Shown here piece by piece: positions 11,523-23,612 of a stretch of DNA of 64,000 nt. Each line of letters starts with the position of its first letter. Position 1 is the first letter of the stretch. The notes under the pieces were generated by a model, which was given only the letters and a program-made list of their open reading frames with translations, was not told the origin of the DNA and searched no databases. The position numbers and the translations under genes were made by a program. The stretch is from Gorsachius magnificus (taxonomy: Eukaryota; Chordata; Aves; Pelecaniformes; Ardeidae): the NCBI GenBank assembly GCA_034008185.1, contig CM067095.1, positions 7,176,610 to 7,240,609 of the forward strand. The letters are read 5' to 3'.

Positions 11523-14500
11523 ACTATTTGCATCTTCAGTGTTTCCATATCCTAATAAGAACTTAATCTTCTAACCACATAACACATTGAGTTTGCATAT
11601 TATATGAAATACTACTGCAGGGATTTGACAGGCTAAATTTCATTGTAAATAAGGAGGATTAATTCAAACCCCATTGGTGTCATCGAAAAGATTCCTACTG
11701 ATTTACATAGTTCATGTATATAGAAGAGAAGAATTGGATAAATGTTCCCTAGGAGAAGAAATGGGAGGTTCTTATAAGCTACAAAACAACAGATGTCTTT
11801 GTTCTATATCAATCATTTCATTTGTGCTTATTCTGTAGTAGGACTCTGCCCATGATGATTTAAATGATAGCACCTGTGGAGGCCTTAAAAAGAGTCCTCA
11901 CTGCATTAACTTTATGTGGCAATGTTACACCTGAACTGAGCCTGCCTTCTGGGGAGTACTGGGTAAGGTGTGAGCATAACACAAAGCACAAGAACGTCAC
12001 TGGAATGCCAGTCATAAAATACAAAAATTATACTGAGATGTTCATAGTTCGTTCTTGCTGGTTTTGGCTATTAGAAAGATAAGTCTTTATACTTAGTTCT
12101 TTCTGTACAGTACAGTGTTGTGTTGACTGAGGGTTACTTTATTTCTGTATTAACTTTCAAGAAAATCTTGTAAGGAAGTTCTGGGGTTTTCTTGAATAGA
12201 ATTATAATAATGAGGTGGGCAAATATAATTTACAGTTAACAGTGCATCTCTGTTGTAATTTTCAACATCTGAAGTTATTACAAGGATACCCTTAGTCCAG
12301 CATTTGTAATGCAAGAGCCTCTTATTTGTCTTTATTTTTCACTTGAATTCTGTTTTCACTTGCACCTGGTGTCTTTGCTGGGGATCTGAGCTTCTGTTAT
12401 ACTTTGAAAAGCAGATTGCAATTCTGAAATCAATTCCCTCCCCATAGTAGTTAAGATGGTATTGGGAACAACATGAAGTGGGAGAACCATGGGAAGGAAA
12501 AAATTATTTTTTGTATGTGGAGAAATCCTAAACAAACCAAAAAGCTTTTGTAATTGATCTGAGAATTGCTGTTTTCTGAATCTGGCGTTCACAATGCTAT
12601 TGCTTCCTTTGCCTCTCTCTTCCTTCCTTGGTTTCTTTCTGTTAAGAAATTTGTAACATCTCTTGTCCATCCATTTCTAGTTCTTGAGACCTGAGTTTGT
12701 ATTTTTGTCTGTACAGTAGCCAGAGTCTGATTAATTCACTAAATGAGACCCACTGAGTGTAGGTAAGTCAGCTGGCAAGGCTGTAAAAACTGCCGGAAGA
12801 AGATGAGGGGTTTGGCAATTAGTTATTTATTTGAGGCATTTGGAATTCTTAATGGCCCCATTAAGAATATGAATACTGTTGATCTGTTTGCTGCGCAGTG
12901 TCACAGGGTAGCACCTTTATAAAGAATTTAAAACTGTGTCTTATTGGCTTGACTTCTATAAACCTCAATGATATTAGTCAGAGAGGTTGGTGCAGTTATG
13001 CCAGTTTAATTACAGCCAGGACTGGATCTATGGTTTAAGTGACAACCTTCCTTCATGAGAAGGCTGTGTGTGGGTGTATGTGCACTCGTGCATACACAGT
13101 CTGTGAAACTCTTACTGAACAGAAAAATGCTCTGAACTACCAGGCGCTGTACTGACAAAATCTCCTTGCTCACCGGGAACAACCCTTGTTTCCAGACTTG
13201 GTCCAGAAGCTGACTGCTGTCAGCCCTCACAGATTTCGATGGGAGCTGCTGCTGCTTTGGCACTGTTGATGGGAGACAGCACCACGCCCTACATAAAAGA
13301 TGTTTTCCTTTGGCATTGAAGTTCTGTGCCTGAGTCCCAGATTCTCTGCTTGCTGAGATAGACCGTGCATTTCTGGTGATTATAACATTAATATGCAAAC
13401 CATGCAAGTTGTGATAAGTAGTTCCAGAGCTATTTACTAGCAGGAACGTGTCATGTCAGATGAGGCTTCTAACTGTGAGTATTCTTTTAAAAATACTGCC
13501 TATAATTCTGCTGCAACCTTCTTGGTTTGTATATATAAAACTGACAGAGTCATATCGTTTGTTAGCTACAACTGCCATATTATGTATATTATTCTTACTC
13601 CCCTGAAAAATCCCAACTGTTGTATATTCCAAAGAGACCCATTTCAAAGAAACAATAACATTTAAAATGTACATTCATTTAAAAAGTGTTACATAGTGAA
13701 CCATATTTTTTCTTTTTTAATTGGGAAACTTTTGTAGCAGAAAGTTGTAAAGCACCAGGATTCCAAAACAACTATAAAGTGCACAACAATGTCCGGAATC
13801 ACATTGCTGTAAATGAATCAAATGCTATAATCAAACCTTTTTACACCCTTATGCAGTATCTAATTTTAAATTAGAAATAGCCTGGCAGCTAATTTACCTC
13901 CTTCCTCATTTTTATGTTCATCAGAGATCAACAATGGGGAATAAATTCTTTGGATCACTTATATTCCTTTGTTTACAGATTGGATGTTCACATATGCACC
14001 ACGGATTTCGTGGGTTGTTGTGTCTGAGGGCTGGCACACAACTTAAGGAAATGCAAAGCTGTGCATTGCAGACTGCATCTTCTACTTCTGTGTTTGTATC
14101 TGCACAGCTGTCTTCATTAGCCAACCAAAAAATTTTTAGGCTTCAAATTTAGTAATATCTATAAGATGCTGTAGAAATGACTTCTCCAATTTTTTACTGA
14201 TGTGTACATTGAAATGAAGTGTTTTAATAGGTTATTTGGAGCTGCTAGTCTTGCTGCATTCAGAAAACAAAGCTGCTGTTTAAAGATCTTCATACAGGTA
14301 TTGAAGTCTTGCTTTGGATGCCCATTTAAAATATGCCTGCTTTTATTTTTTTTTACAGAAAGTAATATCTTACACGTATGGTGTAACAAGCCAGAAAGAA
14401 CATTTACAACCATTTAGTCTGACCTATTGCAATGGAAGCTGTAGATTTTTTTCACTCATAGCTAATTGACTCATAGATGTCTACAAAATGAGTGACCTGA

Positions 14501-14754
14501 CATCACTCAACTTCGGCTTAAGATACTGTCAGTGTGTATTAATTAGAAGTGAAGGATATCTTTGTGAAGATTAAAGTTAATATTTTCAAAGGGAGGAAGA
14601 GAGGCAGTTGGAAAGGGGGAAGCAAAGCAGCCTCCATAGTATTAATTTATAATGTCAGTAATTCAAAGTATCTGTCTGTATCAAGTAGCCCAAGAAGTTC
14701 TGAGATCAATTGCTCTGCACACTTTTACAGGATGGAGCAGGAGGAAATTCCTCC
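11523..14754. other. Unique non-coding DNA
   Basis: No gene recognised. Open frames up to 133 codons (13006-13407, minus) have no domain and no supporting neighbours. At 14,405-14,445 the text CATTTAGTCTGACCTATTG resembles the start of another dispersed bird/turtle repeat, but the match is too short to annotate. Confidence 0.5.
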
Positions 14755-14791
14755 TTTTTTTTTTTTTTCTTTTTTCTTTTCTCCTTCCAGG
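14755..14791. repeat. Polypyrimidine low-complexity tract
   Basis: A run of T with scattered C ends in a CTTCCAG that looks like a splice acceptor. I find no exon behind it. The tract lies immediately upstream of the long inverted repeat at 14804-14885. Confidence 0.8.
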
Positions 14792-14803
14792 TTGAAAGGT
14801 CCC

Positions 14804-14885
14804 AATCCCTGCCAGCAATGAAAAAAGAAGCAGGGAATGATGAACATAGTCCCTTCTCTGTATTGTCTTCCTGCTGGCAGGGATT
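14804..14885. repeat. 82-bp fold-back with perfect 14-bp outer stem
   Basis: The left arm AATCCCTGCCAGCA (14804-14817) is the exact reverse complement of the right arm TGCTGGCAGGGATT (14872-14885). The 54-nt interior also contains AGGGA and TCCCT positioned to pair inside the stem. Total length is close to that of a microRNA precursor hairpin, but the middle of the stem pairs poorly, so I annotate only an inverted repeat. Confidence 0.85.
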
Positions 14886-17420
14886 CTGTTCCCTCCTCCC
14901 GAGACACTTTTTTCAGATAGTTGGATAAGAAAGACTTGACTTTTATGCCAGCAGGACTGATACAGTCTGAAAGAGTACAGATAACAGCCCTGAATGACCC
15001 AGCACATTAGCATCCCGTCATAAAACCATAGGAATGAGTGTCGTGTACAACAGCAGCAGTAAGTTGCTTCACTGGGTAAATCTGAGTGTAAGAGGGTGGA
15101 CACCGATGGAAAATGTGGCAAGAATGGAAGAAAATAAACTGTTTTCCTCCAATAACCATTTGATTTTGAGATTTACATTGCATTTCATCCACATCTAATT
15201 AAGGTTACTAGTGGTAACCACTATTTGCTGCATTAACAAGAGGAGAAAAGCAGTCATTAGGAATAAAATTATCCAATATGTCCTATCAGTATTTATAGCT
15301 CTAGCCCCTTTTCAGTCTGTTGGATAAAGCATGTGTAACCAATGCAATATGGTATGTCTAATCCAGTTACATTTTGGACAAAAATTATTCTTCTCTGTTT
15401 GTTTTCACTTGATTGATGTGCTAAAGTATCTGCATTTATAAACAGCAGAAGACACAGTGATGACTCAACATCACCAGGTGTGGTCAGAAAACCATGTGTT
15501 GCTGGTATAAAAAGGCAGGCTGATAACCCTTGCTCCTGGGAATACTTTGATACTTGCATGGTTTTTGGTAACAGAAGTCATAAAAAGAAATCTGAAATCA
15601 GAAACCACAGTGCTGTATATATTTTGGAAGACAACTAAGACACCAAACACTGAACAAAACTTAACAGGCATAGAGGAGGATATAAGGATAATTTATCTGT
15701 GCAGAGTAGAATCAAAGATTTTTTTGGTGTTTATTACTGCCCTAACTTGGTTCTAACTAGAGTAAATATGAACTTTTTCCTTCACTTGATTTCAATTACA
15801 GTATTTTGGAAAAACCTACTTACTTTCACTGTGATTGGTTCTGTGTGGTGTGAACTGTGTGGTGAGCCTGTGTAAAGACTCAAATTTTCAAAAGCATCCA
15901 TTTAGTTTGGAAGTATGTTATCTTTTGAAAGCCAGTGCACCAGTACCACATAGATGGTTCGCCTATCTTTAAATGAACTTTTAATTAATAGAGAAAGTTC
16001 TGTTCAGGTGATTTTGGGACCTTCCATCTGTACACTTACCTAAGTGTTCCTACTGTTTTTCTTATTAACGCTTACTGGAAGCTTTGCTTGCCTAAAGCGG
16101 ATGTGATATGTCCATTGTATACTCCTGCAGAGGAATAATGAGAAAAAAACTTTTTAAATGGAATAACAGAATTAAGAAACAAATGTAATACCGCTCAGTG
16201 GGAAATAAGGACATATGAGGTTCCTTTCCTAATGTAGAGAAAACTTTTAGAAGAAACAAGATTAACTAGGTTAAAAATCAATTTCTCTAACATAATATAA
16301 GAAATGCAATCTAAGCTTAATTTTAACCAAAGATTTGTTAAGCACTTGGCAAGCAAATATGGATTTTTACAGGCATTCTGTTTCAATTTTATGTGCAAAT
16401 GACATTTGGCAGCAGTAATTGAAATACAGCATGACTTTCTCAGTTATTTCTAATTTTGGTTGCTTGCCCCCAACTTTTGGTTCTCTCTTTGGCTTTGCTT
16501 GTGAACTTTCTTATAGACATGTTAACTCTTCAGTCATCTCCAAATGCTTCTCTCACTTTTTGACTTGTAGGAATGTAGATCTCAATGGGCATGCATTTAT
16601 TAATAAAATGTGAAACCTTAAGCAAAAATCGTGAGTAGTTCTGATCAGATTCCCATTTGATGTCAGTGAAAAAAATTCGTGTTGATTCCACATAAAACCA
16701 ATCCATGGGAAGCCAATGCTAAGCACTGCTATTGGCATCAGGGGAAATTTTTTTTTCCCCCCAGGAATGATGTCAGAAAAAAATATACAACATAAAGGTT
16801 AGATAAATTTGGATGTGATACACATACATAGAGGGACTGAACAGAGCTGCAGAGGAATATTTTCGGAAGTGAGATCCAGGCAGTGTTAACAGCACACAAA
16901 AAAAACCCCCCAAAAAACCAAAAAAAACCCAAACCCTTTTAGACTCTGATTAAGGTCACACCATGACACGGAGTTTCCAGGAGAGTGGCAGCTGAAATTG
17001 TGGTATTCCTAAATGCAGTGAAGTTCTTGCTGTTAATGATAAACCCAGGATTTCATCTATTCTGTAAATTGGTTAAAATCACTAAAATTCCCTTCCAAAC
17101 AAATATGTAGAGGAAAGAGAAAAGTGATTGTTTTGTTATCATTTCCTTTTTTCCTGGTTTAGCTAGTTCAGAAAGATGAGTGCTTAAAGATAGAGTCTGG
17201 GCAAAAACAGTGAAGTTAAATCATACGATAGTTGAGTTAGTACAAAGCTCTTTCTCAGTGCACTGCCTGGCCTGTTTAATAAATGTGTTGTTTCTTGTGG
17301 GGCGGGGTGGTGGTGGTTGATTGACAGTCCAGGAAAAAAGCCATGATACTACCCCTGAAGGAGGGATAGTAGAATCTTGCAAAAATTTTTGTTTCAAATT
17401 GGATGAAACTTGAGAAGTTG
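14886..17420. other. Unique non-coding DNA with A/C-rich tract
   Basis: No gene recognised. The clearest feature is an A/C-rich low-complexity tract at about 16,896-16,935. Stops are frequent in all frames. Confidence 0.5.
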
Positions 17421-17505
17421 ACTTCCCTATTTTATACATGACTAAAACCAGGCATTCATAGATTGAATGAAGTTGTACAGTGAGCTAGTAATGAAACTAG
17501 ATGTC
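17421..17505 (-). repeat. Probable MIR-like SINE remnant
   Basis: Read on the plus strand, the segment has the order of a reversed MIR core: CCCTATTTTATACATGA, then a decayed equivalent of the conserved middle, then GTTGTACAGTGAGCTAGTAA and a GAAACTAGA stretch. It is heavily diverged. MIR elements are old amniote tRNA-derived SINEs. A second MIR-end-like piece follows at about 17,700-17,760. Confidence 0.4.
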
Positions 17506-17699
17506 TAATACATTGAAATATGATGACTATGACCATATTTTTCTATCCATCTACATTCCCCTAAAAAAGCAGGAGCACCCCACAATCTTTCTAATATCTT
17601 TCCTTAGAAAATCACTGAAAGATAGACTGGGTGATCCATTACCGAGAGATCACAGAAAACCAAGAAAACTGGCTCATGATCACTTAAATCTGTAGTGTA

Positions 17700-17760
17700 C
17701 AGAGGAAACGAGTTGGGTGCTTACATACCCCAGACTAGCACACTAGTCTCTAGACCACTT
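17700..17760 (-). repeat. Possible 5' end of a MIR-like SINE
   Basis: The text ends CTAGTCTCTAGACCAC, which resembles the reversed 5' (tRNA-derived) end of amniote MIR elements, where a CTCTAACCACTAGACCAC-like text is usual. It could belong to the remnant at 17421-17505 if the two were separated by an insertion. Weak call. Confidence 0.3.
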
Positions 17761-17791
17761 TTTTTTCCCCCTGGGTGCTATTCTGCCTCAT

Positions 17792-17815
17792 AAAAAAAAA
17801 AAAAAAAAAAAAAAA
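17792..17815. repeat. A24 homopolymer
   Basis: An uninterrupted run of 24 A lies beside the possible MIR piece. It could be a retroposon tail, but the preceding sequence does not resemble a known transcript and I see no clear target-site duplication. Confidence 0.95.
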
Positions 17816-20800
17816 TCAGTGTGAAAACTCCAGTTGGCTGTTATCAGATCTGTGTTGAGTGTTTTTTAAAGTCTGAATTACCAATGCTCTTGAATGATGA
17901 TTGCCTTTTTCTCTGATGACGTGATGTCAGTTGTAACAAGCCTCTAAATGTCTGTCTTGCCAAATCTTGGGTCCCATCCCAACAGAAATACATATTAAAA
18001 AATGCAATTTCTCAATGTGTATTACATTATTCTTTTAAAAACTTATGATTTTGCTTCCACAGCCTCATTTGAGTAAATTGACTTTAATATTTACTTTTTT
18101 CTTTCATCGTAGCCCATTAAGAACGATGATTGAGTATCATGAAATGATTAATGTTTCCTGGGTAAGGATTAGCAAGAGTAGCCCAGCCTGCCTCCATCCC
18201 AGAGAGCATGGAAATCCATTTTTTTTTTTTTTTTCCCCCTGTCATCAGTGATTTAGAAAAACAAGAGGATATTGAAGCCAGAATTTTGGTCTGGTGGACA
18301 GAGTCTAGACAGGTCTTATGTATCAATAGAAAGATGAGATAAATATTAAAGAAATATTATTCAGCCCAAAGCAAGATCCAACTGCAGCTGTTGAAGTGGT
18401 GATTTTATTCAGAGGCTTGTGGAAAAGTTGTGTAGTGAACAGCATGGAGCAGAAGATATATGATTCATTTCACAATGAACCCCAAGTGCCAGGTATTTCA
18501 TTACCTTACACAGGGAGTTACTTCCAGAGGTAGTAAATTTTTCATTTAAGCTTCCGTTGTTGGCTATAATCCCTTTGATTTCTTTCTTTAATTAAATCAT
18601 ACAAATTTTCTGGCTGTTTTTCCTTTGTTCTATTTAACCACTCTCAGTCTTTTAACAGTGATGGGCAGAGAAAAAAATAAATGCCTGACAAATATACCTT
18701 GGCAGCAAAGCCAACTACAGTAAATCCTGTGACTGAAATACCAAGTTGTACTCTGAAGGATATTTATTGCATTTAGCCACCCCAGAAGACAGCTCTGAAA
18801 ACTCTAATCTCTCCCAGAATCCCAGATTAGATACTGTAATATGATAGGAGAGAGATACAGCGTTCAGGAATGGATTTTCTTCTGTATATTGAATCTCTGG
18901 TTAGTAACCTTTCTGGCACTTTATACAATTTGAATGTGCCAGTAGTATTTCTGTAATTATAGTCTCTGGGTGTTAAGTTCTATCTCATATTCTATTCTAC
19001 TGCAGTTATCTATTAATAAAGTAGTCTGTGTTCACTATTATTGTTGTTTGTTTTTGTTTAATGTTTCTGTTCTTACTCAACTTTCTGTTGACTTTAGCAA
19101 GCACAAGGAAAAAGATGGTTAATGGCTAATCTCAGAGCAATAAAGGAAAGACACTGATAATTAGTTAACTATAATTTAACAAATTAATTATGTATGGTAT
19201 TGAATGTAGGTTATAACAGACTTAAATAACAAGGGCTTATCTGATTATGTATCACCAGTCAGTGACGTATATTCTCTGTGAAAAGAAGTGCCTATCAGCA
19301 CACAGATGATAAAATTCTGAATTTTGCATTTTGAATGAATTTGGAGTAGCTTTGACATTTGTTTTGGCAGAGAACAGTTAACTTAGAGTCAAGTTTTTAA
19401 TCAATAAATGAGGTATAATTTTCTCACAAATTGTTTGTAAGCAATTAAAGACATTTTTAATAAATTGTTTACATTTTAGTTATGCTCTGGAATAAATGAT
19501 TTCTTGAATGACTGATTTACTAGATAGGGTGTTTTACGATTTGTATTCATAGAAATTTTTGATCTGCATTGCGATAAGCTAGGGAGAGGGAATCGTCCTT
19601 AGATCTTCAATGAAAGCCAAAGCATGCTTTTCGTAACTGGTTCAAAAAGCTTTGTTTTTACATTCTCAGTTACATTTTCTCTGATAATGTAGGAACCTAG
19701 AATCTCTAAGACTGAACACTGAGCTGAGCAGAAATTATTTGCTTATCTCTCGGTGAGCCTAGGACCGTGATTCTTATTAAGAGTCCTTGCCTAGGACTTG
19801 TCTGTAACACATTAGCTGTGTTCGAGTTTATTGAGAAAAGTTGAAACACATTCTGTGCTAAGTGGGTTTGTGAAACTTCTCAAGACAAGTAGCAATGCCC
19901 TAGAAGAACTTCTTTCTACAACTGCAAGTAAGATGCAGGTTAGAAAACTCATTGTTAACCATTGCTCGTATACTTGACTGCTGAAAATAGCATAGTATAA
20001 ATACTGAATCCCTGGATATCTAACAATGATACAGTGAGAATCATAGCTACAATGCTAAAACAAACACTCTTGAACAGTTGCCTGTTCTGCTGCAAATGCT
20101 TGACCCAAAAATTCATTGTCAGTACATAGTATGAAAACAGCTGAATTGTGGCCAGCATAACATTCACACTTTCGGAGGATCTCCAGATCTTTCTGGAGAC
20201 AGACCAGAAGTCTCAAGCTATTTCAGGACTGAGCTGCGGTATCTAATTTGACTTCATACCATAAAGAAATCTTCAGTAGCATGAACATAAACAGGTGATT
20301 GTAAGCTCCTGGAAGAAGGGAGGTTGAACCATCTTTTTCAATCATCTCCTTGTATCACATTGCATTAGAATATTTTTTAAATTATCCATTGACTCTGAGC
20401 TGGCCTATATGATTGAAATTTGTTATAGCTAACAAAGTTATTTTTATTATTTGGTAATTTAACTCAGAATTAGAACATCCTCTTCATTTAATAGCAAGAT
20501 CACAGTGACATTACCTCCATTATGGAAATAGTAATAATATGGTGTTGAACAATGTTAACTGGTTCAAAAAGCAAAGCTGGTGGAAAGGATGACGTCAGTG
20601 ATGTACCATTGTGAAAATCAGCGATTCTACAAATGCAGCACACCATCTGCATTTTCTTTATTGAATATATTACGTAGTAACTTTCAGATGAATAATGGTA
20701 TGGTATTGCTCTTTTTAAGTATTTAGGCTAACAAAGAGTAACCTCAGTCTTTGTACTCAGGAGACAGAGCATGGAAAAAAGGAGGGATGGTTAGACAACT

Positions 20801-22080
20801 TCTTGTCACGTGATCTGAAGTTCTTACTAACCCAGCCAGTGCTAAGAGTTGATCTGCCTTGGGACCCCTTGTCTGTTCTCAGGATTGGGTCGTCTATTCC
20901 CTGTGATTTAATCTGTCACAGCTACTGTTGGTTTGCTGCAAGGCATGTGTTTTGGCAGTGGAGTTTGCTCTTTAGAAGAGCATAACTAACTCAATGATTT
21001 GTAAGAGCAATTGACTCGACAGTTTTGATATAATGCTTTGTAATTAGATGTTCGTTCAATTTTCAATTAAATTCAAGCAATACTCTGTCCTCCCCAAATC
21101 CTGTAGAAATGCATGAGCTAAAGACTTTGTTAAATGAGATAGCTCAGTTTACTGATAGTAAAATGAAATTCATGAGTTCAAGTTGGATCTGTATTGCTGC
21201 TATTGCTGATAACTATTTGGTATTTGACATCTTGTGATAGTGTGACCTACCCTATGAAAAATTATGGTGTCGGGGACTGAATGATTGGCTCTTATGAGAT
21301 ACTAATTTCTTCATAGGTGACTGGATTGGGGGGAGTATGGGGATTATTTAAATGAAATCTAGCTCAATCTCGCAGTGAGAATATTTGGGTTGTCTTTTAC
21401 CTCTTCCACAATGAGGTATATGATCTGTATCTTGTCCCTTTAGATGTTCCAGATATATCTGTTGGTATGTTTGAGATGCTCAGGCAGAATGATAGTGATT
21501 ATCCTGAGACACAGTTAAATAAGGTGATAAAATGAATTTTCACCTTAGCTTTACATTTAAAAGGATGCAACTTCAGTATTATCCAAATCACTTCGAGCTG
21601 CAGAGTTGTGAGATGCTGTTTCTCATCCATCTTCCTATAAGAAAAAATAGACCCTTCCATATATTTACTAGTAAAGCTATTGCCAGTGAAATGTCTTTGA
21701 TCATATAAATAGAGCTCCATTGTAATTTCAATAGCTGTCTTACTACTAAGTGGTCCCTGATATACCAAGATGCCTGGATCATTGCTTGGGGAGAAGAGCA
21801 GAGCTAGCCTGTTGTTATTACATCAAACTTCAAAGAGTTTTTTCAGACTGACTCTGGTTCTGGCACTTCATTATTAAACTCACAGAAGATCTAAGCCATC
21901 TTCTCTGGCACCTTGGAAGGAACTGTATTTATTCACTTCACATGTACCATGTTAGTCCTCCACTTTATGTATGCCAATTAAATACATATTAAGAATAGTT
22001 CTCAAAAAATAGTGAAAGAACTGCTTTTGTAGGTGTTTAATCGCTAGCCTAGTAATCCAAATAGTTCAGTTTTCAGTTTT
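17816..22080. other. AT-rich unique non-coding DNA
   Basis: No gene or identifiable repeat. A T17 run followed by C lies near 18,219-18,240. The part from about 19,000 to 19,500 is especially AT-rich with many AATTA/TTAAT words. Open frames are all short. Confidence 0.5.
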
Positions 22081-22152
22081 ACCAGTCTCAAGCACTGAAC
22101 TTGGGCAAATAATTTAATCTTGTAGTGATTGTTTTCCAGCTGTAAAATGAAC
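22081..22152 (+). repeat. MIR SINE remnant
   Basis: CTGAACTTGGGCAAATAATT followed by TTTTCCAGCTGTAAAATGA matches, in order and spacing, the MIR core (the parts usually reading CTTGGGCAAGTCACTTAA and TCTGTAAAATG). The plus-strand orientation follows from this order. It is old and non-functional. Confidence 0.6.
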
Positions 22153-23549
22153 ATCTGCCTTCCATCCTCTGCCTTCTATCTGGTAATGTTTAAGTTTTAT
22201 TTCTTTGATATATACAGCATCAATTTTATAGTCTTTGATTCCTGAGAACTCCAAACACCACTCCAATGAGGTGATGACCCTAGTGCTTGTTTCATTTAAA
22301 ATTATTTGAAAGGTTGGCAGACAGCACTTAGTGCAAGTCAGAAAGGATCCGTGAGGGAGGCAGAGGTGGGTATAGGTGCCAGAAGTTTGTAGGCTGTGTC
22401 ATATTTTTACGGCAATCCTTTTCCCCTTTCCCTTCTCTTTACTAGGACTTGTTACAGATGTAGTTACAGCCAAGCCATCATCTTTTACAACCATGCTTGC
22501 AAGGGTAGGTATGAAGTCAAGATAGTGAGTTCAGATAGTTAACTTCCATAGATAGAGGGGCTAATTACAGTAGGAGACAGAAAAAAGTCCTGCTGAAGTA
22601 TCGCAAAATATAACACTGGTTACTTGTATAGATCTCTCTGTAACCCGAAAAAAAAAAGTGTATTTTCATAAAACTCTTCTTTTTTGTCATGGATAAACAG
22701 CCTTGCTATCAATTCTGTTTGAGAGAGTAAGTGAAATTAAATGAAGTTGATGCCTTGGGCCTGTACTAAATTCATAAATGAAGAGGAAAAATACCTATTT
22801 TATGTTATGCAAAGCATATGTGACATCTTTGCTGTCACTGCTGGTTGTGAAGCTGTTAAAGTAAAGCAATGTTCCTTGACAATGTTGTATTGTAGAGTCA
22901 AAAAGGATTGTGTGAGCTCAGATAAGTTTACCTTAAGAATTCTACAGAGGAATCTATCTAGGAAACCCAAACCTGAGAGGTCTAAATTCCAAAAAAGCAA
23001 ACCTTCCCTGTCGGTAAAAAAAAATTTTTAAAAGTGTTATGTTAAAGAGTTATAAAATGCTTTACATGCAAGGAAACCTCAGTGCTCCCTGGGTCAACTC
23101 ACTAATGCATGGATAGCATCGAATTGCTTTTGTAGATACCCTGTCACTGTGTGTCTGCGACTTTGTAGCTTTTGAATAACATTGTTGTAAATACTCTCTT
23201 CAGAATCAGTTATCAATTATCCATAAAATGCTCTGGTAACAGACATCTAAATAGATGCAAGTCAGTGAGAAAGTAGCAGTGAGAGTCAGTTTAGGTCTCT
23301 GTATATACCAAGGTTTCTAGTAAGAGGCTGAGCTGGAGGTAGATCTTTAGATCTTAAGATATTTATAGTGTTTTGTAATTTCCATTTTCATTCTATTACA
23401 TTTTACTTTCTGGGCTGTTCTGTCTGCAAAGGAGTTCGAGTTCAGCTTTTCATTGAAAACACTGGAAAAATTGTGGGTTTTTTTTCTGATAAAAATGTCA
23501 AAACAGAACTTTTAAGAAGTTTCTGAGGTTTTTTACTCTATGCCTTAAC
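22153..23549. other. Unique non-coding DNA
   Basis: No gene recognised. The overlapping open frames at 22741-23031 (plus, 96 codons) and 22800-23000 (minus) carry no domain. Confidence 0.5.
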
Positions 23550-23612
23550 TGCCTGTAACACAAGGATCAAAATAATACTTGGTGAGATGCTTTGAGAACT
23601 TTGGGTGAAAAG
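23550..23612 (+). repeat. Probable MIR-like SINE 3' part
   Basis: CAAAATAATACTTGGTGAGA followed by TGCTTTGAGAACTTTGGGTG resembles the 3' part of amniote MIR-type elements, where GGATAATAATACTT, a loss-prone spacer and GCTTTGAGATCCTTGGATGA are expected. Diverged and partial. Confidence 0.45.

Noticed and set aside
13006..13407. 133-codon minus-strand open frame
   Set aside because: No domain or splice pattern; slightly GC-richer composition explains its length.
14681..15121. 146-codon minus-strand open frame
   Set aside because: It crosses the T-rich tract (read as a Lys/Arg run) and the inverted repeat; no recognisable domain.
17792..17815. A24 run as the tail of a processed pseudogene
   Set aside because: The upstream sequence has no coding character and no flanking target-site duplication was seen.
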